The position numbers and the translations under genes were made by a program. From positions 59,125,362-59,189,361 of the forward strand of contig NC_085047.1 in the NCBI RefSeq assembly GCF_963662255.1: 64,000 nucleotides of DNA. The letters run 5' to 3'. This stretch comes from Cinclus cinclus (lineage: Eukaryota > Chordata > Aves > Passeriformes > Cinclidae). Below the pieces are notes generated by a model, which was not told the DNA's origin, did not search any database, and saw only the letters and a program-made list of their open reading frames with translations. Shown in pieces: positions 1 through 12,000 of the stretch (position 1 is the first letter of the stretch; each line of letters opens with the position of its first letter).

Positions 1-2984
1 TCACTTCCTTTCCTTTTGGCCTTATTGTTGCAGCAGGAGAGCTGTATCCATGCCATCTGCTCAACTCCAAACCCATGTTCAGCATGGTGTTTGTACTCAT
101 GAGTGTCTGAGCATTGAACTGCTCAGCTATGGATCAGAAAGACAGGGATATCAGACAAAGAAACTTGGAAATTTGCTGTAGTAATACCTTAAATTCTGTG
201 TTTGCTGTGGAGGATATCTGGCAGCAGGTGGTCACATAAGTTATAATCATCATATTTTAAATAGATGTAATTTATTTTGTTTGTACATACATTATTTTTT
301 TAACAAAACTCACTGACAGTAGTGCAAGAAAATGGATTTTACATTTTCTGGTGTGGTATAAAATATTTCATCAGGATGAGCATTTCACTGCTTAATGTCA
401 CCTTAACTTGTAGCATGAATTTCTAATCTGAAGAAGTGTTTTACAGCCATGGAAATAGGAAAGTGAAAATACCAATTGTAACTCCAATTAGCTGTCCAAA
501 GTTATGGTAGGCCCACATAAGGCTTAGCTCTTGCACACTTTTTATCCTTCCTCTTTGTAAAATTCTTTCCTAAAAAAGAATTTACTCTGAAAAATAGCAA
601 TTCATTGCTCTGTTGAAGCAAAGGAGGAAGCATGCTAGTGCTTAATGTGCTTTTAAAAAACATATTTTAAACAAAGGATCGTATCTGATGTGTCTCTGTT
701 AACTGGTTTTTGATGATATCATTCAGTGCCTGGAGATAATAGCTCACAGTGTAGTCTAAAACTATCCAAATAAAGTATCTCTAGCCCAGATATACAGCAG
801 TAACAGCAATACGTTTCTGTAGACAAGTTTCACATCCTTCACTAGTTTCTAATTTTGGATAGGCTTCTTATAGAGTCCTGAAGTAGTCTAGGCTGAAGAA
901 AGAAAGCCTAGAATTGCTCTTGCAGTCGTATTCATATGTAGTAGCCTAGGTTATCTCTAATCAGAAGTGCATAAATTATATGTGATCAGTACTTAAGTTT
1001 CCTGAAGCTGAGTAGGAGTAGTTCAGTCCTGACCTAATTGAGTTCTCATCCACTTCATTTCCTTTTTTAAGAACTGAACTAATTTAGACATAATATCTGA
1101 ATGAGTGACATCAAAATAACACTCCCTACTCCTTAATAGCTACAATTACACCTGTTCAAGAGGGGAAATGAGACAACAGAGTCTTCCCACAGATCTAATG
1201 GAGAAAGCACTTAGCCAAAATTACCCTGAGGGACTTGTGCATTAGAAGCTCATCCATTAGAGTGGTGACTTAGTCTAGGACATGTTAGGTAAAACAGACA
1301 TTTCTGCAACCTGCAGTGGTGAGTGGAGAGAAGTTACTAAAAATATACTCTAGTAGTTCTTTATCTTTCATATCATGATATATGGAAAAAAACAGTGTTG
1401 TATGTTTTCCTACCTTCTTTCAAATCAAGGATGACATTACTGGCCAAAACAGTGGGTGTTATTTGTGTCCCATTCTGAGTCATGAGTCCTGTCTGAATAA
1501 AAGCAGAATAATTAGAGGACTCCAGGTTTAGTTTACTGACGGTAGCTCTATCAATCAATGTGATAGCTCTAGCTATCCCATGCCTCTCCTCCCCCATGCT
1601 CTGTCAAAAAAAAAAAAAAGATACAAAGATGGACTTAACAAGACTGCTAATGTCAAAAAGTGAGTGTTTAAACCAAAGTTTCTTATTATTTCTGTGTAGA
1701 TACTGGAAGTTTAAGATGAAGGAAATAGCGCAGGCTGGCACTGAGCTAGTTTGTTTTTGTTTTTGCGTTTTTTTTCAGAGCTAGTGAAAAACCCTCTCTC
1801 ACTCTTCAGCAGAGCTGTTTCCTTATTAAAACAGCCCCTCAAAACAAAACCAAAACTGGAAAGTTAGAGTGTATGGGATTGCACAGACCTTTTGGTCTTG
1901 CCTCTTTAGAACATCAACTCTTTTGAAATGGAATAAATAGAGAAAAAAAATTCCTTTAGATTTTTAACTATGGCAGTATTCTATCTGAACTAGAAATATG
2001 TTTCTCTGAATCTTGTGTATGCTTAGTCTGTTCTACCTCTCAAAAGATTATAGGTAATAATATAGGTAATGTCAATGTAGTAATGGGTTGCTGCAAAACC
2101 TGGTAGGATAAATTCTGATTGCATAAGAATGTTCTAAAGGCTTCTGATTAATTGCATCACCTGTAAAAGCTGCCATTGTAGAGAATGAGAACTAATAAAA
2201 CAATGGGTTCAAGGTTTTGTATTGAAAAATATTTCAACATGGCTTAGTTTTTTTGTTCCCTTGTGTGTCAGTAGTTGATTTCTCAACATTTTCGAATGAG
2301 TGCTCTTCATTTTTGTAATCAGTTTTAAGTAACTTCTTCCTGTCAGTCTTCTTTACCAGAGAGCCACCATGCTTATGAGTTTAAAAACTGGTATTTTTTC
2401 AAAGCCTGTTACTGGTTCTTCTGATCTTGATTATCAAGTGACTTCCCTTTACCTGCAGCCACTGTAAAAAAGGTGTAAAAGACAATAGGACTGAAAAAAA
2501 TGCTTGTTTCAGATGACAGCATAGTTTACTGCTGCCAGTGTACACTTGAAATAGATTAAACAAGGAGACAAGCTTGTTTTGTCCCTAACTTCCATTTTGG
2601 CAATGAGTGAACATGATAATGCTCTGTATTTTATCTAACAATCCTGTTTAAGCCCTTACACATAATTAATAGCTTTTTTTCCTCATCTTGTCTGTTTCAA
2701 GTGCTTTTAAGAGTACCTAAATAGCCACAGAAATTTCCAATGTACATGGACTTCAGGAAAATGCGTACATCAGTCTGTTTTTAGAAGTACATTAAGAGCA
2801 TAGGAGGTCCATCCTGCCATAGAAAAAGAAGTTTGGCACAGAACTGAATTCCCAACTTACTAGAAATCAAATCTTTTTTTTAATTGGAGAAACAAATATC
2901 TTCCCTTTATAGGTCTTTTTTTTTTTCCTTTTATCTTCTTTTTTTTCCTTAAGCTGCAGTTGACTTACTGGTGATTTATTTCAG
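1..2984 (+). other. ELF1: ELF1 upstream intron (3' portion)
   Basis: AT-rich, with poly-A and poly-T runs. I found no upstream ELF1 exon here. The only coding-like feature is an antisense open stretch at 1373-1597, described under findings. Confidence 0.6.
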
Positions 2985-3068
2985 GGAAGAAACCAAAACC
3001 ATCTCGTTCTGAGTCCCCTACTACAACTCCAAACATATCTGTGAAAAAGAAAAACAAAGATGGAAAGG
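2985..3068 (+). CDS. ELF1: ELF1 coding exon a (linker before ETS domain)
   Basis: 84 nt between a TTTCAG acceptor and a GTAAGT donor. Its first two bases complete a Gly codon and its last base is the first of the next Gly. It encodes the basic, Pro-rich linker ending in KKKNKDGKG, which abuts the ETS domain in ELF1. Oligo-T tracts precede the acceptor. Confidence 0.93.
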
Positions 3069-6000
3069 GTAAGTCAAAGTAGTTGTCACCAAAATTTTTA
3101 GGAGAACATTGTTTTTGAGTGGTCTGTAAAAAGAAGAAATTCACCAGTTTGCTTCTGATGTAAACATAGGTCTTATGTTCAGGGGTGGTTAACGTCTCAA
3201 GGCAAGGAAAAGATGAGCACGAGTTTTCTTAGTGAAATACTCAATTCCTTGGGACAATAATGTGTTTGTCACTTAAGTTGCAAGGGTTCTTGGAAACTTT
3301 TCAACACCCCCGCAGAGTTTGCTGTGTTTTGAATAAGGTCTTGGGGAGTGCTTTGCATTATACTAATGCTTCTTAGGCTGTGGTTATTTTGACAGATGAT
3401 CTTTGAAAATGTCTTCCATCTGTATGTGTCTAATTCTGCATGAGGCTAACCAAAGCTGCCAGTTGGCAGCAGGAAGTACCGAGTCCTGAATTTTCAAAAA
3501 AAGTTATACCACAACTTGAACACTTGAGCAGAAAACTTGAGGGTTTGATACTTTCATTCCTTCTGTGTTTAAAAGGTATTAATAAAAATAAATGCCACAT
3601 AACTGATACAATAAATCATTTGCTCAGCCTGAACCGTTCAGTAGTGCCTGGGGGTTTTGTCAACAGCTGGGTTGCTTTGCTGTGGGGTCCAACACTGCAC
3701 CCGTGCCCAGGCTGGTGTTTGAAGGGAAGGCTGATTCCCAGCCCCAGCGAGCTGTGCTGTGCTCAGCGGGAGCTGGAAATGAGCTTCTCCTGTGACACGA
3801 GTGCCTGCTGGTACCCCTGGACCCAGATGTGGTTGCATGCATGCAGTACTGGCTAGGGCAGCAGCCTAGCCAGTCCTGCACACTGGTGGCAAAAGAATGT
3901 CACACTCTTGAGGTCAGAAAAATCTCTACTCTGACAAATGAGTATGTCGGGTTTGTTTCTTTTTCTTTTGAAGAGGCATTTTCTACAGTAACAGGAAGAA
4001 AAACCTGTTGGCAGTCAATAAATATTTTACATGTTAATGCCATCAATTTAAAATATGCATTGTTGCTTTTTTAAAAAAATTAAAACCTGATTTTTACGTA
4101 AAAAAAATGAAAGTAGTATCAGAGGAACATCCAAGTGGTGCTCAAATGAAATCATAGAAAATATGGAAGCAGCTAGCCACAAAATTAAAAGGCGGAAGTG
4201 TCTAATACTTCTGTCAATGATAGCAAGGATGCTCCATAATTCACATTTGTCCATTGTTACAAAATTGTTAATTCTGAAGGGAATAAAATGGAGCATGTTG
4301 CCTGAAACCACTGTTTGTTATGAAAACAATTTGTTTTTCATTTTAAGGAACACAGAATTGAAGTAAAAAACATAGTAATATGACCATCCGTGGCAGGGAA
4401 GCTGCTAGAAAATCACAAGAGCTGCCTGTCTGTTACCTAGGGGGAACTTGTATGCTGAAATTACAATGACATAATACGATGCATAGAAAAAACTGATTTT
4501 TCCACATATTTCGTTTTCTGCTGAAATTTTTAACTCAGAATTTTTAACTCAGAGGAGGTTAAATATTCTGCCTGTAAGTAAAGAAAACCTGTTTTTTTTG
4601 CAGCCACTCCTCTCCACAGTGATTTTTAGTGGCTAAGTGTGACAAATTTTCAGGTTGCTTTGATGCAATTGAGCATTTTTTTTCTAGACTACAGCATAAG
4701 TGCCCTGGATTAGGTGGTAAATGGCTGGGAATACTTTCACTCCTGTCTGACCGTTGTGTCTTGCCTAAGCAGTCCCTCTTTGCCTTTGGGATATCTGTGG
4801 GCCATGAGGCTGGTTTACTTAGGTTGGGAGACATTTGTTGCAAAGGCAGTGTTTTTTCTCTAGAAATGCTCATTTTTCAAGTGTCCACCTGCTGAAGGAA
4901 CTGCAAAGATTTTTGTATTCGCAGTGCTGATGACTGATGAATATTTGCTAAATATAGTTTATAATATAGTATTATAGGAATTTCAGTTTTAAAGAGATCT
5001 CTTATCGAAAAAAGGTCAGACTGATGGTGGTTAAAGTTGAAAAAATCTGCTGGGCTAAATTGAAGCTATGAAAAGAGATCCTGTCACCTTCTGATCTGCT
5101 GGGCATAATTTTTTGTGAAACTTCAGCACATGCTATCCTTGCTGGTTTTGCACAGTTAATTGTGGGAGGTAATACAAATAGTTTTTCCTTGCTTTCTCAG
5201 AGTAACGACTAAGAAGTTTATATGCAGCTTCAGATTCCCAAAAGAGCATAAACACCAAAAGCCTTAAAAAAAAACCAAAAAAAACCAGGAAAAAGGTTCT
5301 CATTAGTCATATGAGTTTAGACTCCTTAAATGTGGTTTTGGAAAAACAATGCAAATTTTGTGCTAGTTTAAAGTATTCACAATCTGTGATTTTAATACTC
5401 TTTCTTTATATGTGGTAAACACTGAACAGATGTGACAGATTTCCATATAGAAGTGTTTGTCCCTGCTTATTTGTAAAATGAAATTTGAATGTTGACTACC
5501 AGCAAGCACAAGCACTCACTGGATTAAAAAAATTTCTCTTGTTCTGTACTTTGATGTTGAAGGTTTACCTACCTCAGCACATATCACTGATTGAACCCCA
5601 TAAATATAATTTTTAAAAGCAAGGATTTTGCTCAGCCTTTTAAAGGATTATAACATTCACCTTGATTCAGCAAAGCATTTAAGGAAAAGCTTAATTTCCA
5701 GCATTTTTAAGGGATAGAACTGAACATGTTCCTTTTCAAGGTAAAGCAATAATGGCTGCTTCTGTAACTGGATTAGGGAGGAAGGAAATGGGCACATGGG
5801 TACAAATGCTGTCTAATGTTGGTGGTCCAAACAGAGTGGCTGTAGGTTAGGGAGTGGCTGGGGTATTTGGACACCTAGATTATCATAACTCACAAAATTA
5901 TAACAACTTCCCTTCCCATGCCCTTCCATCACTCTTTCCTAGTCTTGATGATGTATTATAATGTATTTTGTAAAGATACCAGCTTCTTAATTTTAAGATT

Positions 6001-9000
6001 ATTTGAGTCATTAATAAAATATGGCCAAGTAACTTATTTTTTTCATTTGTTTATTTGTTTCATTTCTGAAATGCTTTTATTCTAGGAAATACGATTTATC
6101 TCTGGGAGTTCTTATTAGCACTGCTCCAGGACAAAGCTACATGTCCTAAATACATCAAATGGACTCAAAGAGAGAAGGGCATTTTCAAGCTGGTAGATTC
6201 CAAAGCTGTGTCCAGGTTGTGGGGAAAACACAAAAACAAACCTGACATGAATTATGAAACAATGGGTAGAGCTCTCAGGTATGTACATTTTTAATAATAG
6301 ACTGGTTTTGTTGCCTTGGTGCTTGTGTGCATTAAATGCCTCATCTAATTTGAATAACAGAAAAATCTATTATTCTATTAGTTTGGGAAACGAAAATGAT
6401 TTTTTAGCAAAATAAATTAGCTAACTAAAAGTTACCCTCACTAACCTCCATTCCAAGTCAGTCACCTTCAGTTTTAGCATAGATATTTTTCAGTAATGCT
6501 GCTGCATCTTCACAGTCAGACACAGACTGAGAAGATTTCAAGTGGGGCAAACCTTTTACGTAAAATTTGAACCTCTTTTTCACAAAACAGCTTGCCAACA
6601 TTCATGTGTATTCATTAACTTATTTCTACTTGTTGCACATGATTCCATCTCCAATGGAAAATCAGTTTTAGAATTCAGTTCTGGTTTCACTTCTAAACCT
6701 GTATGTACAGACAGTTCTAAAACATAGAATTGTGTGCCACTGCCTGTCAGGCTGGGAGTTTTCTCATAAATAAAAACCTGTGCAAAATAAGTAGACAGCC
6801 ATGGAGCTTCAGTCTTCTCAGCTGATAATTGTCCAGCTGAGCTGTATGTATTTCTTGTCATTTCCCCTCACCTTGGTGTGCATAATTTCAAGTTGTCCTA
6901 CTAATTTGTAAATATAACAGAAATAGTGCCCTCCTGTCCTTTTCACTTCGTTGTAGCTGAAATATCTGCCTGTGCTCACTGGTGAATAAGCACAATTCAG
7001 ATAACTGACAGAACTGTAGGAGTCAAAAGGAGAATTGGAAGTTTCATGCAATTTTTTACAAAGTGTGAGTTGTTAGCAGATCTGCCAAGTCATGGAATTC
7101 TTTTTCTCCTAAGAGTTATCTAAGTTTGACATTAAAAGGTGGCATGAAATATCAGCAAAAAAGTTGTTTGAGGAAAAAAGTATACTATTAAATTGGCCAC
7201 TTTTTATAATGAAGAAACTAGACGCAGAAGTTTTTTAACTTGCTGGTGATGTATTTATTTTCTGGGAGTTTTGTTGCTTTGTTTTGTTTTCAGTAAAAAA
7301 CCTATGTAACTAGATATGTATGCACTTTAAACAGATACTATTACCAAAGAGGAATCCTTGCTAAAGTAGAAGGTCAGCGCCTGGTATATCAGTTTAAAGA
7401 CATGCCAAAAGATCTCATCTATATTGATGATGAAGATGCAAGCCCTAGCACTGAATCATCAGATTCAACTCTGCTCTCACCTGCTGTGGCCAACAGAAAC
7501 CAATCAGGCAGAACTAGAGCAGCTACAAATGCAGGAACAAAGGGAGGATCAACCTCAGTGGTAAAAACAGGAAACTCAAAGCCTGCTAAGGTGAAGGAGC
7601 AAATAGAAGTTGTACAGCAGCAGACAACTGGCTTGAATTCAGAAGTTTTGAGGACAATGCAATCTCCACAGCCAGTACATCCCACTCAGCTTTTTCGGAC
7701 AGTTCATGTAATGCAGCCTTTGCAGCCCCTCACAGAAGGACAAGCAGCTGTAACCAGTAATGTTCCAGATGAATCATTAAATTCCTCAGTTCAGAATATA
7801 AGGTAAGAAAATGTACAGAAAATAAATATTTGCATAGTAGTAAATTCACTGGATGATGCCTAATTAGACTTGATTCTTTGTTTTGCTTCCAAGACATGCT
7901 AGTTTTCCAGTTATTTGAAGTGGAATTAGGTCTTTGTGGCTCATCCTATATATAGGAATTTAGAGTTACTACAGCATAATATGACAGGTACACACATAAC
8001 TGCACTGCCTGTGGTGGAGGGAAGCTCATCTTTTCCATGATGCATATAATTTAGAAAGGAAAAATATACCACTTCTCTTTAAAATTGACATTGTCAGTTA
8101 TGTCCCACAGCTGAAGCTGTTTTCATGTCTGCTTTTACACTGGTGTCTTTGGTTTTGAATTATACATGGTAGGTCTGCAAGATACCTTCAAAATTATTTT
8201 CCTTCTTGCTTCTTAATTTTTCTTCATAAGAATTTTTGTCATCTTTTACAACTTTTGTATTGTCCCCAGTTACAAGGAAAAGCTCCATATTACCTGCTGT
8301 AGCGTTTTGCTGCTGTTACAAGAAAAAGTTCTTCCAATTGTAGGAAACAATTAAGAGAAGAGTTCTTTATTACATTGGTTCACATCCATTGTTTTTAACC
8401 AGAACATTATTCCATGAAATCTCTAACTGTACTTAGCCAAGATGACAAATTGAAAGAGTTAAAAAAGATGCATCAAACCTTTTCAGAATGGTAGAGAAGT
8501 ACTGCTGAATAAGAAAGTTTATACTAAAGGGTCTGAGCAGTTAGAGTGAAAATAAAAACTACAGTTCAGACTTTTTTTTGTATGCTTTTAACCAGGTTGG
8601 GCCAAGCTCCAAAATAGGTGCTGATGAGTTCTGTACAATAGACACTGCCCATTCTAGGCTCTCAAAATACAATTTATGACAGATATATTTCTGCTCAGCT
8701 TCAAAGGGCAAGCTTCAAATAGTTAGTTGAGGTAGAATGACACACTGAACATTTTTCAGTGTCTTGTTTTTTACTAAGGCTGAAACCAAAGTTTGTTCAG
8801 ACAGCTGCAAATCTTAGGCCGATGAATGTCTTTGTGTACACATTCTGAATTGTTGCAGCAAGGCTTCCATAAGGGTTGAAATGAATTTGTCTGCATAATT
8901 TGAAAATGTACAGCAGGTATGATTGCCATTGTAGACTGAGAATTGACAAACTTTGTGGGGTTGTGGTTGAAGTCACTTTTTAGTGTGGAAAGCATGAGGA

Positions 9001-12000
9001 CGAATAGCAGTTTTGGTTGCTAGTTGCTGTTCAGTGGCTGGGGCATGTACATAGTCAAGATAATTTCAGCAAAACAGCAACCAGGATCTGGTGATGATCC
9101 TTAAAAGGTTTTCTGATGCATACGGTTAATGGTTGGGTTCTGCCTTGAAGCATGAAAATCTTGAACCCATATAATTTGTCTTATGCAATTTAGTTTCTAA
9201 AGTTCTACTCATGTAAATGTTGACCCTTCTTCTTCATGGAAAGAAGTGTTTTTTCCTCTGCAGCAATTTGCTTCTGTTCTGTTGTGAGAAGAAAAAAAAT
9301 TATAGAGAAAATATTGAGTATCACTGGGGTCAAAACAGTTGGTTTCTTAGCAGTTAACCATAACCTTCAGAGAATGTTTGAACATGCATGTTCTCTGCTA
9401 AGGGACTTGGTAAAAGAAGCATATCTGAAGATTGTTGTGAAGTGCTTGTGTCATCATCTCTGACCTGCACTAGGCAGCACTGCCTGATACAGACCACTCC
9501 CAAAACATCGCAGGTAGAGTGTTGTAGCCCAAGGCCCAAGTTCCCCAAGGCCTCTTGGCATTTTTCAAAGGAATGGGCATATCAATGTAAATCTGTGGTT
9601 GACTCTTCATGTGACTTCATTTAGAGTTGCACAAAGCTTGTATCTTTCTCTGAAGTGGAAAGGTCTTGGCTTTTAGATGGCTTTTGATGTGCTTTTTGGA
9701 CAAGTTTTGGTGCTGCTCTATGAAAGGGAGACAAGGAGAATTGTTACTTACAAAGGATAAAAGTCTCTTCTTCAACCCCAGTGCTTAAACAGAAAGGCTG
9801 TGATGTGCTAACTGAGGCTTGGGAAACAGGGCAGGAGCAGGGTCAGGTCAAGCAAACTGGGTTTTGCTGACTGAGGAAAACATCTAGTATCCCCAGTGGG
9901 AATACTGGGAATTGTAAACACACTGTTCGTCTGCAGGTTTAACTTTTGTGGCTCCGTGTCTGCCAGCACAGTTACTGCAGTCTCCAGTCGTGCAACTGGG
10001 AGCTAAGTTTGGCAACACATGTTTCCAGTGACAAGACAAACCCAAAAATGCCTCTCTGGATGAGCATTTTATTGCTTACTTTTTCCAATGTGCCAGATTT
10101 TATGAGGAAGAAAAAGTTTCTTTGAATTTTGTGCTAGTAAAATTACTCAGTTTAAACCAGAATAACTGACACAGGTTAACCAGATTACCTGGATTATTGG
10201 AGTAATTGTGTGTGGCCTTGGAATTAGGAGGCAGTGGCCTGGGATTCAGCTCTGTGTACATTGGCTCATTCTGAGCATTAAAGGGCATCCTTTCTGTTGC
10301 TGCAAAACCCTCTCCTGTTGGGCTAGTGACTTACCTTGCCTAGGGCATCCTGCAGGGCTATAAAGTGCCTGTGTTTGGACAAGTAAATTTCTCCCTTAAA
10401 TGAGGAGGACTGCAGATAAAGAGAGATGCATTTAAATTTACCTTTAATCTAGAATGGTGGTGATTGAAGATGGAGTAAAGAGAGATTCTTATGTTGCTTA
10501 CAGTTCAAAGAATATCATATAGGGAGCAATTTTTAGTTCTATGTCTGTCTCTCTTATTGGCTGTACAGGTCATGGCTGTGAACCTTCTAGCTGGCAGCTC
10601 TATATACCAAGAAACTTGCAATTAGCTGACTTCTCACAGACCCTGTGCAATGTTTTAGCACACTTCTGGTTTTAATCTGGTTCTGTCTAAATTCAGCTTA
10701 CTGTTTCTTCTCTGCACTTGCAAGTTGTCATTGTGGTATCTTGGACAGAGCACCTTAGAAGACCAGAATCCTGACTCAGTTCTGTAGCTGGGGAAAAGCT
10801 AAGATAGGCCACAGAGGACCAATGGCATATGTTCACCCTGTTCACTTTGAATGGGAGACCCTCGACATGATGAATCAGCCACAGTTTTCATCTTTATCTT
10901 TTTGCAACCTTCAAAGTAGAAAATTACTTCTGAAGGTGACACAAGCATGGATTGCAGTGGCAGAATCCTGATTCAAGAGGAGGAGAAAGTAGCTGAATGT
11001 GAATAATGTTCTTCTAGGGTATGAGCATTCTGTGTAAAAACAGCTATGAAGCCAAGAATTCACCAGCACTGTGTGTTGGTCCCAGTAAGCAGAGTCAGTT
11101 GCTTTTGAAGGTCTTGTATACCCGAGCAAACACATGCTTTCTGCTGTTGTTCCATAATCTGTTTCTGTGTCCAGGCTGTGATGCTTTGGTGGTCAGACTG
11201 CAGCAGTGCTGATGCTGAAAAAATAATAAATTGTCTAGCAGGAGTTTATCAACTCTGAAAAATGTGATTATAGCTGCTATTTCAAATGAAGTGTCTTCAT
11301 CTCATACCTTATATAGACATTGTCTTGTGTAAGTTGCACAGTGAATGTGGCCATTATTTTCTGTAATCATCCTTCACACCCTATCTCTATTGGCTTTGCT
11401 CGAGCTCACATAACCTCACAGATAGAGGGAACCAGTCTGGCATTCTCCTACTGAGACTTTGCACTGACCATCTGCTTTCAGTCCCTTTTCTTGAATAAGA
11501 GCAAGAGTCCCATCTGCACGATGTCCGTGTTGTAGCCCAACACTCCTGTGCCATTTCTATAGGTCTCCTGAATAAAAAACATCACAGGTGTAAGTCTTGG
11601 TAAAGGGCTCCCTAGGACTAGATGGGGAACCTGGGTAAAAGAGAATGATGCCAGCTGAGGACTTGCAGATAATCAGAAACAACTTCTGAGGACCTTCCTT
11701 TGATCAGCCACCATCAGTGCATGTGCTTTGCTTCTGTTTGTAGTTAGGCAGCAGTCTTCTGTCAGTGCTCCAAAGGCAAGCCTGCAGTTTTAAAAGCTCT
11801 CCAGCACACTGACTAGTAGGTATTGTTGGATCTGTCTCACTGCTGCTATAGCCTTCCCCAAAGGAAGGAAAATGGGACTGTCACAAAGAGCTCATCTCTG
11901 CAATCTCTTAAGTGAATCTCTTGACTGCAATCCGGGTTTCAGGTTGGTGAGAAAAATGTCCTTCCTGAGGGAGCTGCTGGTCAGAAATAGGCTGATGTGG

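Larger units (their letters stand above)
3069..6085 (+). other. ELF1: ELF1 intron before the ETS exon
   Basis: About 3.0 kb. It holds a locally GC-richer block at about 3630-3900 with a perfect 10-nt inverted repeat (3848-3874) and a tandem 14-mer (4525-4552). No exon was seen. Confidence 0.6.

Noticed and set aside
3440..3856. 138-codon + strand open frame in the ELF1 intron
   Set aside because: It spans the unassigned GC-rich patch and overlaps two other open frames, with no recognisable domain. Treated as non-coding.
7402..7806. 134-codon open frame as a separate small gene
   Set aside because: It is the internal part of ELF1 exon c; its ATG is an internal Met of ELF1 and the frame runs past the splice donor.
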